The notes under the pieces were generated by a model. That model saw only the letters and a list, made by a program, of their open reading frames with translations, searched no databases and had not been told where the DNA came from. From NCBI GenBank assembly GCA_016187465.1, contig JACPJQ010000003.1, positions 124,001-188,000 of the forward strand: DNA of 64,000 bases. Reading direction: 5' to 3'. Within the stretch, counting starts at the first letter, position 1. Each line of letters starts with the position of its first letter. This stretch comes from Candidatus Woesearchaeota archaeon (GTDB lineage Archaea; Nanobdellota; Nanobdellia; Woesearchaeales; GW2011-AR4). A program made the translations under genes and the position numbers. Of this stretch, positions 17,085 through 27,670 are shown piece after piece.

Positions 17085-18188
17085 ATGAAGCCGAGCTACC
17101 AAGAAGCAGAGTCAAAAGCTGTTGATGCCATCAAAAAGGCAATTCCTTCTTCTCTGAAAAAAGATATGCTGCCTGAAAGCAGAGGAATGTTTGCAGAGCT
17201 TTTTGAGAACAATGAGGTTTTCCCAAAGCACTATATTGCGAGCGCAATAGACAGCGTGGGTACAAAAGTTATTTTGGCAGAGGCGATGGAAAAATACGAC
17301 ACTATTGGAATTGATTGCGTCGCAATGTCTGCCAATGATTTGGCAACTTTGGGCGCAGTCAGCCCATTTTTATTCATGGACTGCATATCCTGCCAATCAG
17401 GAATACAGGAAAAAAGAATAACAGGGAAGATTGTCAGAGGAATGTCAAAAGCCCTGGGGCAGTGCAATGCCTCAAACATTTTAAAAAATTCAATAAGGGC
17501 AAATTTTGGAAAAGGCGAAACTGCCTCTGTTGACGAGCTGCTTGACTCCATAAAGCCGGGATACGGGTTTGAATTAGTTGGCTCAATGGTCGGCTTCATA
17601 GAAAAACAAAAATTCAATAAGCATAAAATAAAGCCAGGCGACAAGATAATCGCCTTGAAAAGCTCAGGTCCGCATTCAAACGGCTACACTGATTTGAGGA
17701 GATATCTTCTGAAAGGCGACTTTGAAACAAGGGCAGAATTCAAAAAATTGTACAAAGGAAGATTTAAGCTTGATGACAAATTTGACGGCTCGACTATCGG
17801 AAAACTTTTGCTGGAGCCGACAAAAATATACGTGCAGACAATGGCGAAGATTTCAAAAAATTTTGATGTGGCTGGGTTCAACAACACAGGATATGGGTTA
17901 AAAAATCTGAACCGCGCTAAAGAAAAGGTCGAATTCAGAATCAACAAGCCGTTAAAGCCGCAGCCAATCTTTGAGCTGATGGAAAAGGAGTCCAGATTTA
18001 CAGACAAGCAGATGTATTCAACTTTCAACATGGGAATGGGTTTTTTTGTAATTTGCGGCAAGGAAAATGTCGATGATATTCTTGGGATTACAAAAGACGC
18101 TGATGTTGTCGGTGAAGTGAGAAAAGGCAGCAAGACAATAACAATATTGGAAAAAAATAATAAAAGAATTGTGTTTGAGGGGTATTGA
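17085..18188 (+). CDS. purM: Phosphoribosylformylglycinamidine cyclo-ligase (AIR synthase)
   Basis: 367 residues from the ATG at 17085; an upstream in-frame start at 17025 precedes the TATA box and is rejected. PurM closes FGAM to AIR using ATP, the step after PurLQS. The conserved SAIDSVGTKVILAEAM with CVAMSANDLATLGAVS, SSGPHSNGYTDLRRYLL and FNNTGYGLKNLNR segments are present in PurM order. FNMGMGFFVIC near the C terminus is also typical. It is separated from the main purine genes by about 5 kb of unrelated genes. Confidence 0.92.
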   Translation: MKPSYQEAESKAVDAIKKAIPSSLKKDMLPESRGMFAELFENNEVFPKHYIASAIDSVGTKVILAEAMEKYDTIGIDCVAMSANDLATLGAVSPFLFMDCISCQSGIQEKRITGKIVRGMSKALGQCNASNILKNSIRANFGKGETASVDELLDSIKPGYGFELVGSMVGFIEKQKFNKHKIKPGDKIIALKSSGPHSNGYTDLRRYLLKGDFETRAEFKKLYKGRFKLDDKFDGSTIGKLLLEPTKIYVQTMAKISKNFDVAGFNNTGYGLKNLNRAKEKVEFRINKPLKPQPIFELMEKESRFTDKQMYSTFNMGMGFFVICGKENVDDILGITKDADVVGEVRKGSKTITILEKNNKRIVFEGY

Positions 18189-18194
18189 AATTAC

Positions 18195-18998
18195 TTATTC
18201 TAATTTACGTAAGTTAGGTACCTGATCAAGATCGTCTATAATCAAAGCATGATTAATATGCGTATCTCTAAGTAGACTTTTTAATCCTTCTCTTGAAATA
18301 TTCATTCTTGACCCCCTCATTGTCTGCTTAACTATATCCTCTATGGTCGTGTAACCTTCTTGCCTCAGGGCGTTTAGCCATTCTTTGTCGTTGACAAATC
18401 CATTCTCGTTTCCCTTATTGGATTTCGAATCTGCATCAAATAAAAAATGTCCCAGGTCTGTATACCGCTTTGTTGCTCCAATTTCACTTAACATTGGTAC
18501 CTTTTCAGATGAGTTTCGTTCAACAAAATCTTTCCAAGCACTATACGGGATATGTATCCCAAACCCATTATTATCCGTCTTTCTAACAGCAAATCCCAAT
18601 TGTCTATAAAGTTTGAATCTTTTTTCATTATCTTTTGGATTATTTTCATCAATTCCCGCAATTTCAAAAGCTTTATTTCTAACTTCTAAATATCTATCTT
18701 TAGTTACTCGCCCGTACAAAACTAAATTCTCTAAATATCTTTCAGCATTGGCAGGCAAAATTTTAAGTGGGGTAGTTGGTTCCATACTACTTGTAACCTT
18801 ATTGAGTCCTTGTTTATAGTGCTCAAGCTGAACAGGCCTACTTCTTTCATAGTCAGAATATTTTATATATAAAATCCCCCAAGAAAGCCCACCGACTACT
18901 ATGGCAGTCAGAGTGGGAACAATTATCCTACTACTATATTTATGTAAAAATCCTGGTTCGCCCTTAGAATTTTCTGGGTGGATATTCTCTGTTGTCAT
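18195..18998 (-). CDS. Membrane-anchored protein of unknown function
   Basis: 267 residues. One transmembrane helix near the N terminus (RIIVPTLTAIVVGGLSWGIL, about residues 24-43) follows a hydrophilic tail of about 20 residues. The remaining domain of about 220 residues is helical and charged, with TKDRYLEVRNKAFEIAGIDE and GHFLFDADSKSNKGNENGF. The latter, with its Asp and Asn pattern, could hold a cation but is not a clear EF hand. Convergent with purM, 6 bp apart. No family recognised. Confidence 0.6.
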   Translation of the reverse strand: MTTENIHPENSKGEPGFLHKYSSRIIVPTLTAIVVGGLSWGILYIKYSDYERSRPVQLEHYKQGLNKVTSSMEPTTPLKILPANAERYLENLVLYGRVTKDRYLEVRNKAFEIAGIDENNPKDNEKRFKLYRQLGFAVRKTDNNGFGIHIPYSAWKDFVERNSSEKVPMLSEIGATKRYTDLGHFLFDADSKSNKGNENGFVNDKEWLNALRQEGYTTIEDIVKQTMRGSRMNISREGLKSLLRDTHINHALIIDDLDQVPNLRKLE

Positions 18999-19118
18999 CT
19001 GCCATTATTAACGTGTAACTGTTTATAAACCTTTCCATTTTAACTACTATAAAGTAATATATAAAAGTTAATAAATTGACGAACTAACAAATGAAATCAA
19101 AGATAGAATGGTCGTTTA

Positions 19119-20141
19119 TTATTCATAGCAAAGCACAGCCCTCGCTATATTTCTTACCTCAGCTGTTGTCGCCTTCAGGTTTTCAATGATTTTGGCAGCA
19201 ATGACCAGATTCGAGTTTTTATCCTTCACTTTGCTGCTTCCATGCAGTTGAGTGTAATTTTCAAGGAATCTGTCGCATAATACACTCCTGTTCTTGTTTG
19301 TTATCTCTGTGTCGATGGCAAGCTGCTTGTCTTTGGTGTAATAGGCTTTCATCACATTGTTGTAAGCCTCGCTTATATCTGTGTGCAGCCTGTCAAGCTC
19401 TGTAAGGCTTGACCTGTCAAGATCGGCAGTGCATACAAATCTTGAAATCCTTTTTTGCCTGTCTGCAATCTTCTCCAGCTTATGGATTATAATCGCGTCG
19501 CTGTGCAATTGCCATGGCTCTGTTCCAAGCGACTTTGCTATTCGGGGATTCTTCATGGCGTTTTTAATCACCCTGAGCCCAAGGAAATAAAGCCTGTTAA
19601 CATCAACATCTCTTTGGTTTATGTTCTCGTGAAGGCACTGCCCCTGATAGCACAGAACAACGTCTTCCATCATTGCCCTAGTTATGATGTCCATCCTTCT
19701 TATTATGTTTTGTATGGAAATCTCACTAATATTGATAAGGTTTTTTGCCACTATCCTTGTAGATGTCTGCTCCATTATCTCCAGGCCCGAAAGATTCCTT
19801 ATTATATCTTTTATCTTTGGAGCTTCCTTGCTGTGGCTGTCGAACAGGATGTTTACTGTGTCGTAATTATTCAGGTAAGAGCTTACAATCTCAGCCTTAA
19901 GAACTTCAACATCTTTGCTTTTGGCGTCAATGTCTATATCATTTGCTTCTGATTTTTGCTCCCGCTGGTTTACGCTCAGGACCAGCTCGAACCCTTCATC
20001 ATCAACAGAAATCAGGTCGCCTTTCTTCAGCTTGTTTTTTTCAATCCAGCTTTTGGGCATTGACAGTATGTATGAGCCTTTGCCGAAGCTTATCAGTTTC
20101 CTTACATCAATCTTAACCACCCCTTTAAGGGATTTAGACAT
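19119..20141 (-). CDS. PhoU-domain regulator with N-terminal SpoVT/AbrB domain
   Basis: 340 residues from MSKSLKGVVKIDVR (start 20141). Residues 9-55 are an AbrB-type DNA-binding swapped hairpin (RKLISFGKGSYILSMPKSWIEKNKLKKGDLISV). Residues 100-340 are helical with two PhoU-like repeats (IIRRMDIITRAMMEDVV, AIIIHKLEKIADRQKRISRF, ATTAEVRNIARAVL). Archaeal proteins of this architecture are annotated as phosphate-uptake regulators. No pst transport genes adjoin it here, so the link to phosphate is by family only. It is divergent from the small-protein cluster at 20285, across a very AT-rich stretch. Confidence 0.82.
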   Translation of the reverse strand: MSKSLKGVVKIDVRKLISFGKGSYILSMPKSWIEKNKLKKGDLISVDDEGFELVLSVNQREQKSEANDIDIDAKSKDVEVLKAEIVSSYLNNYDTVNILFDSHSKEAPKIKDIIRNLSGLEIMEQTSTRIVAKNLINISEISIQNIIRRMDIITRAMMEDVVLCYQGQCLHENINQRDVDVNRLYFLGLRVIKNAMKNPRIAKSLGTEPWQLHSDAIIIHKLEKIADRQKRISRFVCTADLDRSSLTELDRLHTDISEAYNNVMKAYYTKDKQLAIDTEITNKNRSVLCDRFLENYTQLHGSSKVKDKNSNLVIAAKIIENLKATTAEVRNIARAVLCYE

Positions 20142-20284
20142 TATTATAGCGTATATAAACATTATTATTCAAAATTATAGATATTGTAAACTATATACTT
20201 GATTCTTTTTTATATATTATATATGTTATATAGATTAATTATTTATATAACATTAACAATTGTTAATTGAGGGGTGATCTTTTG

Positions 20285-20431
20285 ATGAAAAAAATACATA
20301 AGAGATATGAAGAGAGTAGTGAAGACGACATAAGCATATATTCTAAGGACACCCGAGAGCTGCTGCTTGAAGACGATGAGTTAAGCCCGATGGAAGAGGC
20401 GTTTATGAACGGATATGAAGATGCTGTATAA
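20285..20431 (+). CDS. Small acidic protein, 48 aa (DDxSIYS / DELSP family)
   Basis: A 48-residue ORF starting MKKIHKRYEESSEDDISIYS and ending EAFMNGYEDAV. It is preceded by GGGGTGA about 9-15 bp upstream. A homologue of exactly the same length is encoded at 60630-60777 and shares MKK, EES-EDD-SIYS, R-LE-DELSP, E-AFM-GY and the final residues, so selection on this peptide is likely. In both places a small Cys-containing protein follows. Function unknown; the pattern could suit an adaptor or regulator. Confidence 0.78.
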   Translation: MKKIHKRYEESSEDDISIYSKDTRELLLEDDELSPMEEAFMNGYEDAV

Positions 20432-20443
20432 AAGGGTGGTGAA

Positions 20444-20581
20444 ATGGTAAGAAACATATGCATTAGCTGCGGGACCATGATATTAAAAAGCGCTGTAAGC
20501 GATCCTTACTTGTGCAGGGACTGCGAGAAAATGCTGGAAGGTTCCGAAAGGGAAGAAAGGTACTTGCATCTTGACAGCTGA
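20444..20581 (+). CDS. Small zinc-ribbon protein, 45 aa
   Basis: MVRNICISCGTMI...DPYLCRDCEKMLEG: two CxxC knuckles about 16 residues apart, a likely Zn-binding ribbon. GGGTGGTGA lies 4-12 bp upstream of the ATG. It follows the 48-aa acidic protein by 12 bp and precedes the 88-aa protein by 10 bp, suggesting a three-gene operon of tiny proteins. Confidence 0.75.
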   Translation: MVRNICISCGTMILKSAVSDPYLCRDCEKMLEGSEREERYLHLDS

Positions 20582-20591
20582 GTTGGTATAA

Positions 20592-20858
20592 ATGAAGGTG
20601 CACCAGCAGTTTGACTTGAATTTAAGGGGCATGCCAAGAGCCAATGAGATTCCTTTCTTGGTTGAAAAGCTGATTAAGGACCTGATTGAAAAGGGCTATA
20701 TAGTTATAGAATCATCTTCAAGGTATATGGGAATACCGCAAAGCATAACTGTTATAAAGGATTTCAGCGGGCCTTTTGTGATAAATTTTTCCTCAAAGGC
20801 AAAAGAAGATTTCAAGGCTGTTTCTAGGGCATTGGGGATTGATAAACTGTTTGAGTGA
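20592..20858 (+). CDS. Hypothetical protein, 88 aa
   Basis: 88 residues, MKVHQQFDLNLRGMPRANEI then a helix FLVEKLIKDLIEKGYIVIES and strands SITVIKDFSGPFVINFSS. It is a compact alpha/beta domain without a recognised family. Third in the run of small genes after 20285. It ends exactly where the convergent gene at 20859 ends. Confidence 0.65.
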   Translation: MKVHQQFDLNLRGMPRANEIPFLVEKLIKDLIEKGYIVIESSSRYMGIPQSITVIKDFSGPFVINFSSKAKEDFKAVSRALGIDKLFE

Positions 20859-21761
20859 CTATTTTCGTTTTTTATCTTGATATTTTTGATATTTACTTGC
20901 ATTTAGAAATCTGTTTGCATCTCTTCTAAAGTATGCCTCCTGCAGATTGTGGCCAACATCACCATATTCCAATACAAAATATCCTCCACAATCAAAATTT
21001 TCTCCGAAATTTATCCAGTAACACATTCCGCCTAAAGTTGGATGCCCGAATCTTCTAGGAATTGTTGGAATAGTTCTTTCATCTTTCCAGTATGAGTTTG
21101 CTCTCTTTCGCTTTCCATTGTCATGATTTGTTCTTATTTCTTCCCTATATTTATGATTCACCAAAACATACAGGTTTCTCCTTACAGCGTTTCCGAGAAA
21201 TTGCCTCAATGAGGATAATCCTTCTTCTGTTACAAATAAATTCTCCCGACCTATCTGTCCAAGAGATAAAAGATACATTATATCATCAGCTACCAATTTC
21301 CTAAATCTATCTTTAATTCTTTGATACTTGCTTGTAATGAGTTTATATGAGGCCTTATTTTCACCCTTGTGCCTGATTTCGTCTTTGAAAATACCGTATA
21401 CTACGTTATTTGAATATCTATCGAGGGCATTCCAAATACGTTCTCTCATTCTCGCCTTAGTCAATCCTTTCGGAATAACTAGCCTTCCATGTTTATTGTA
21501 ATGCACTTCTTTAAGTTGGTCTAGCATATATTTTCCTAATAATCCTTCATCAGGAACTCCAATTGTACTAGCAAGAATAAGTATTTCAAGGTCTAAGGCT
21601 GTCGGGTACGATGGATGAGAAGCGAAATCGTCAATACTTTTTGGTTTTTTATCTTTAGGCTTTGGAATGGCTCTTTCAATATTATCTTTTTCAGGAATTT
21701 CTCTGCAATATTGCCCCAACAATTGTGAAAAATTTTTTTCTATTGTTATCTTGTCGTCCAT
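20859..21761 (-). CDS. Hypothetical protein, 300 aa
   Basis: Not recognised. A soluble, basic protein; residues 85-130 (LVIPKGLTKARMRERIWNAL) and 165-215 (DIMYLLSLGQIGRENLFVTE, GLSSLRQFLGNAVRRNLYVL) are helical and could include a winged-helix-like element. The C-terminal part contains aromatic- and Gly-rich GHPTLGGMCYWINFGENFDCGG. It stands alone on the minus strand with an AT-rich upstream region. Confidence 0.6.
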   Translation of the reverse strand: MDDKITIEKNFSQLLGQYCREIPEKDNIERAIPKPKDKKPKSIDDFASHPSYPTALDLEILILASTIGVPDEGLLGKYMLDQLKEVHYNKHGRLVIPKGLTKARMRERIWNALDRYSNNVVYGIFKDEIRHKGENKASYKLITSKYQRIKDRFRKLVADDIMYLLSLGQIGRENLFVTEEGLSSLRQFLGNAVRRNLYVLVNHKYREEIRTNHDNGKRKRANSYWKDERTIPTIPRRFGHPTLGGMCYWINFGENFDCGGYFVLEYGDVGHNLQEAYFRRDANRFLNASKYQKYQDKKRK

Positions 21762-24386
<2,625 letters not shown>

Positions 24387-24585
24387 GTTTTATTAATGAA
24401 ACTAATATTTTAATCCGTCCCTTCGGGACAAATCTTAGCGCTCGGCTCTCGCTTGTTGTCATTGCGCTTAAGCCTCGCCTATGTATTTTACAATGTATGT
24501 CGCGGCTAATGTGCCGCGAGTAGAATTTGCGAAGCATATTGAAGGATTTAAAAGCATTCAACAAAAAAAATAAAAAACATAAACC

Positions 24586-24594
24586 TTTATAAAT
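24586..24594 (+). promoter_or_regulatory. TATA box for the eS1 gene
   Basis: TTTATAAAT 28-36 bp upstream of the ribosomal protein gene ATG (24622). Confidence 0.55.
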
Positions 24595-24621
24595 CGTTAA
24601 ATTTTCCTGAATTGAATAAAA

Positions 24622-25230
24622 ATGGCAGAACAAGTTGCAAAATTAAAGAAGAAGCAATGGTATCCCATCATTGCGCCAAAGCAGTTTGAGAACGCTGTCA
24701 TAGGCGAGACTCTGGTTATTGAGCCAGGCGCGATGCTCGGCAAGACATTAAGCCACAGCCTGATGAACCTGACAAACGACATGAAGCGTCAGAACATAAG
24801 CATACGCTTCAAGGTAGTTGAGATTGAAGGCAACAATGCCAAGACAAGCATCATAGGGTATGAGATAATACCTTCTTCAGTCAAAAGGTTCGTTAGGAGA
24901 AGCAGCGAGAAGATGGACCTTTCATTCAACTGCGAGACAAGCGACAATGTCTTTTTGAGGGTCAAGCCTTTGATTATTACAAAGAACGACATAAAAGGCT
25001 CTGTTGCCGCAAAGCTGAGAAACAATATTGTGGCATTCCTGATAAAGACAATCAAGAAAATGACTTACGAAGAGTTCATTAATGACTTGATTTCCCATAA
25101 GATACAGGCAATGATGCGTGAAACTTTGACAAAAATATACCCTTTAAAAGTCTGTGAGATAAGGTACGCCGGCATTGAGGCAAGAGATAAGCCGCAGGAA
25201 GCAAAAGCTGAAGCAGAGCAGCAGAAGTAA
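24622..25230 (+). CDS. rps3ae: Small-subunit ribosomal protein eS1 (S3Ae)
   Basis: 202 residues. The N terminus KKKQWYPIIAPKQFENAVIGET, the central LSHSLMNLTNDMKRQNI with GYEIIPSSVKRFVRRSSEKMD, and the C-terminal IYPLKVCEIRYAGIE are diagnostic of the archaeal/eukaryotic S3Ae family found in the 30S subunit. The acidic, Ala- and Glu-rich tail is normal. It is 37 bp upstream of the tRNA gene and oriented the same way. Confidence 0.94.
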   Translation: MAEQVAKLKKKQWYPIIAPKQFENAVIGETLVIEPGAMLGKTLSHSLMNLTNDMKRQNISIRFKVVEIEGNNAKTSIIGYEIIPSSVKRFVRRSSEKMDLSFNCETSDNVFLRVKPLIITKNDIKGSVAAKLRNNIVAFLIKTIKKMTYEEFINDLISHKIQAMMRETLTKIYPLKVCEIRYAGIEARDKPQEAKAEAEQQK

Positions 25231-25267
25231 AAATATATAAAATCAGCACTGTTCTTTTTCTTTACAC

Positions 25268-25390
25268 AGCCCCGTGGTCTAGCGGTCAAGGATAGGGCCC
25301 TCTGGTTGCAGGGATATGGAATCTTAAAGATCCCTCGCGAGTAACTGCAATAGAAAGGCTCTGACGGCAGTTCGAATCTGCCCGGGGCTA
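25268..25390 (+). tRNA. tRNA-Gln (anticodon CTG) with a 50-nt intron
   Basis: The acceptor stem AGCCCCG (25268-25274) pairs with CGGGGCT (25383-25389), followed by discriminator A. The D arm is GTCTAGCGGTCAAGGAT. The anticodon stem GGGCC (25295-25299) pairs with GGCTC (25357-25361, one G-U). The loop is C-T-CTG-G ... A. The T arm is GGCAG-TTCGAAT-CTGCC. An intron at 25306-25355, after position 37, has ends TTGCAG/CTGCAA that form the stem expected of the bulge-helix-bulge splice site. Spliced by the archaeal tRNA endonuclease. The 3' CCA is not encoded. Confidence 0.9.
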
Positions 25391-25440
25391 TCAAAAATTT
25401 AACTATACTCACTCGCATAATTAATTGAGCAATACATGCT

Positions 25441-25531
25441 CGTTCGTAATACAAAGAAAACCTTACGGGTTTTCGAGTGCTCAAAAATTTCATCAATTTA
25501 TAATAAATACGTGAAATTTTTGACAAGCAAA
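25441..25531 (+). repeat. 91-bp dispersed repeat, copy 1 (inverted partner at 49454)
   Basis: This stretch is the exact reverse complement of 49454-49544, 24 kb away. It contains hairpins AAAACC/GGTTTT and AAAATTTCA/TGAAATTTT. It continues into a stem AGCAAAGGA...TCCTTTGCT (25526-25566). That outer stem is conserved with base-pair-preserving changes at 49454 (AGCAAATGAC/GTCATTTGCT) and 22370 (AGTAAAGGACA/TGTCCTTTACT). No transposase is associated, so it is best called a stem-loop repeat element. Confidence 0.85.
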
Positions 25532-25573
25532 GGACAAATTTATGTCTAAAAACCCGTATCCTTTGCTATATTT

Positions 25574-25597
25574 GACTTATGCCATGTCAGGTTATAG
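25574..25597 (+). repeat. Candidate first junction of the cassette array (S0)
   Basis: GAC-TTAT-GCCATGTCAG-GTTATAG resembles the better junctions (AAC-GTAT-stem-T-GTT) in spacing but has GAC in place of AAC and only a weak stem. It precedes a GTTGCGAAGCAAAG hairpin and the repeated TTTTTTCTGG segment in the same order as S1. It is the left end of the array if real. Confidence 0.45.
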
Positions 25598-25640
25598 TTT
25601 CCTGTCTGAAAGAAGAATGCAATGGGGTTGCGAAGCAAAG

Positions 25641-25691
25641 TTTTTTCTGGGGCTCGTTTCTATCTGGCGAACAAAGTGAGCAATCAAGAAC
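25641..25691 (+). repeat. 51-bp direct repeat at cassette left end, copy 1
   Basis: Begins TTTTTTCTGGGGCTCG and ends CAATCAAGAAC. The second copy is at 27244-27294 with two substitutions. It lies immediately after a small hairpin in both places. Confidence 0.8.
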
Positions 25692-25752
25692 AATCGTCAA
25701 GGGGGACATTTCTTCGTAGTCTATTTTAAGGCGAGCAATCAGCCCTGAAATA

Positions 25753-26994
25753 TTAACCTATTCTAGTTAATGTGAATGTCCCCCCTAATCGTTGTCTTAT
25801 GAGGTCTTCTTCATCGCCTGGAAATATGCCTGAAATAATAGTTCCGCCATCAGAAACAGAAGTTATTTCCATAGACAGGATATACAGATTTAAATTACTC
25901 TCTTCCGTATGGATCGGGCTTTCATAAACATAAGGCAAGCTAATTGTGTCACCATCAGTTTCTATCCTTACTTTCTGGTTGTCTATTATAATATATTTAA
26001 GTGGCACACTAATAGTTTCACCTGCGAATACGGTGCATTTGTTTTTCCCTTCATATTGTGGCAGCACAGTTATCTGTTTTGCAACGGTTGTAGTGCTACT
26101 TATCGTTCCATTAACATTCCGCAGCCAGTTGTCCGTCTTTCCATTTGATAAAAAAGAAATCAGGTCAGACTCTGTAGTAAAAGTTGCAACAGCCTCCACA
26201 TTCAAATCCCCTCCCTTGCATTCGTAAAAATTAAGGCGGTATCTTGCAGCAAGTGCCAGTTTCCATTTTTCCTTTTTTTGGAGAATGGTTGTTTCCGCAC
26301 TTGTACAAGTCTCATGCCCCTCAAGATCTTTTGCACAAACACCAAAATTGTATGTTCCTTCAAGTGTGGGTGTTCCAGCCAGAAGGCCATTCAAATTCAA
26401 AGCGATGCCTGGCGGCAGTATGCCTCTTGCTTCAAATGAATATGGAGGTTTGCCTTCTGTAGGGTCAGTTGTCGCTCCTTCAAGGCCGCCGCAGGTGGCA
26501 CCAGGCCCTGCAACATCAGGCTTGCAGAAAGAATAGCTGAATTCCTGACTGACCGTGCCTTGGAGAGTCTGCTGGGGCCCAACAAATAGTATTCCACTTT
26601 CAACTGGCGGGGTTGGCCCACTAGGAACAGGACAACCGCTTGCCTGGCTAAGTTCTAGTAAACTTTGTTTACCTATTATTATGTTCCCATCTTTGAATTC
26701 CCAAGTAGGTAAACCTTGTATACTCTCATCAATGCAAATTTGATTCAGTTCAGATTCGCTGCCAGATATGCTACACTCCACATAATCAATACTACTCCAT
26801 GCATCACCGAATAACTGCTTCTGAGCATTGCAGTGCTCACACCATGTTGCTCCATACATCTTTACCCCCTTATCAGTGAGGCACTTCGCAAAATCAACAG
26901 TAGAAAAAGAAGGGGTAAGCATCGTTTGTGGACCACAGCCGCTAATGAAAATTATCCCGAGTAAAACTAAATAAATGAGATATTTTGATTTCAT
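25753..26994 (-). CDS. Lipoprotein with thioredoxin-like and Ig-like domains
   Basis: 413 residues. The signal peptide ends in the lipobox IFISGC (Cys about residue 20). Residues 30-125 are a thioredoxin-fold domain with the active site ATWCEHCNAQK and the cis-Pro segment GLPTWEF. It most resembles the thioredoxin domain fused to VKOR-type quinone reductases. Residues 150-235 (PPYSFEARGILPPGIALNLN, LAGTPTLEGTYNFGVCAKD) match a putative-Ig (He_PIG) domain. The rest is unassigned. Likely an extracytoplasmic disulfide reductase or oxidase. It is the only gene of cassette C0 and is oriented against the array. Confidence 0.75.
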   Translation of the reverse strand: MKSKYLIYLVLLGIIFISGCGPQTMLTPSFSTVDFAKCLTDKGVKMYGATWCEHCNAQKQLFGDAWSSIDYVECSISGSESELNQICIDESIQGLPTWEFKDGNIIIGKQSLLELSQASGCPVPSGPTPPVESGILFVGPQQTLQGTVSQEFSYSFCKPDVAGPGATCGGLEGATTDPTEGKPPYSFEARGILPPGIALNLNGLLAGTPTLEGTYNFGVCAKDLEGHETCTSAETTILQKKEKWKLALAARYRLNFYECKGGDLNVEAVATFTTESDLISFLSNGKTDNWLRNVNGTISSTTTVAKQITVLPQYEGKNKCTVFAGETISVPLKYIIIDNQKVRIETDGDTISLPYVYESPIHTEESNLNLYILSMEITSVSDGGTIISGIFPGDEEDLIRQRLGGTFTLTRIG

Positions 26995-27163
26995 TGTAAT
27001 TAATTACAATTACTTCTTAATAAAGCCTCCTGTTTTTATATTTTACTCCAACAATTCTGATGCTGATTTAGTCAATATATCTGAATCAATAGGATTTTCC
27101 CCTTGTCCGTTTAGTCGTTTTAGAAATGTCCCCCCTTCCACCGTTTAGCCACTAAAAATTATT

Positions 27164-27194
27164 GAACTTAACGTATGCGATCGCTGTTATATTC
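27164..27194 (+). repeat. Array junction S1 (attC-like)
   Basis: GAACTTAAC-GTAT-GCGATCGC-T-GTTATATTC. The 8-bp centre is a perfect palindrome, flanked by a 4-nt spacer on the AAC side and a 1-nt spacer on the GTT side. The right arm GTTATATTC is the exact complement of the left arm of S2 (GAATATAAC), so the two are the ends of one segment. Confidence 0.7.
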
Positions 27195-27243
27195 TTTGCC
27201 AGTTACGAGCAAAGCGGAGTTCTGGTAAACTTCGTCCGAAGAT

Positions 27244-27294
27244 TTTTTTCTGGGGCTCGTTTCTATCTGGCGAACAAGGTGAGCAATAAAGAAC
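27244..27294 (+). repeat. 51-bp direct repeat at cassette left end, copy 2
   Basis: Copy of 25641-25691, directly after the CTTCGTCCGAAG hairpin. The gene-free stretch 26995-27388 holds this repeat, junction S1 and the promoter-like TTTATATATAAG region of the next gene. Confidence 0.8.
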
Positions 27295-27388
27295 TACGTT
27301 AAGGAGCACACTCAAAACTCAAAATAGAAAGATTTATATATAAGTGCATATATATTAGATATAAACTTATATTAATTGAATATACAAA

Positions 27389-27670
27389 ATGCCTCAAACA
27401 ATACATATTAAAGAAAGAGAAAAGCTAACACACTCTCCTACATTAAACACTATTCTCATGGTAGAAGATGTATTAAAAAATGGCGATTTAATGACATTGG
27501 CGGAATTAAAAAATAAATTGCCTAAAAAGGTAATGCACCAAACATTACTTCAAATTTTGGACTATCTTCAATTTAGCGGGAAAATTATTATTGGTACAAA
27601 AGGAATTCTTTGGATTTTCACAGAAAAAAAAGAATTGAACGAACTAATTAAAAGGGGGACAGAAGTATGA
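27389..27670 (+). CDS. Small winged-helix protein, probable antitoxin (copy 1)
   Basis: 93 residues. After HSPTLNTILMVEDVLK comes a winged-helix-like pattern (LAELKNKLPKKVMHQTLLQI, LQFSGKIIIGTKGILWIF). A clear paralogue is at 29522-29785, with identical MHQTL, SGKII and GKGI-type blocks. The stop overlaps the next gene's ATG by 4 bp (ATGA), the classic coupling of antitoxin and toxin. A run of TATA-like sequence lies 20-50 bp upstream. Role as antitoxin is inferred from the neighbour. Confidence 0.7.
   Translation: MPQTIHIKEREKLTHSPTLNTILMVEDVLKNGDLMTLAELKNKLPKKVMHQTLLQILDYLQFSGKIIIGTKGILWIFTEKKELNELIKRGTEV

Larger units (their letters stand above)
25592..27186 (+). mobile_element. Cassette C0 carrying the thioredoxin-like lipoprotein
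   Basis: Segment between junctions S0 and S1. Just inside are inverted repeats AAGGGGGACATTTCT (25699-25713) and AGAAATGTCCCCCC at the right. One gene lies on the minus strand (25753-26994). The left end starts with a hairpin region followed by a 51-bp block (25641-25691) that recurs at the left end of C1 (27244-27294) with only about two differences. The cassette interpretation rests on shared architecture with C1-C5. Confidence 0.5.

Noticed and set aside
24400-24540. Possible small RNA in the gyrB-eS1 gap
   Set aside because: Hairpins GTCCC/GGGAC and GCGGC/GCCGC are present, but the pattern matches no RNA family I know, and they may simply be terminators.
25441-25531. 91-bp inverted repeats as ends of one large transposon
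   Set aside because: The bracketed 24 kb includes essential genes (hisS, bud32), and the copies are hairpin elements with no transposase; a dispersed repeat is simpler.
27164-27194. Junctions as Xer dif sites
   Set aside because: dif sites have two 11-bp arms around a 6-bp centre; these junctions have 12-13 nt or much longer folded centres, so plain dif sites do not fit.
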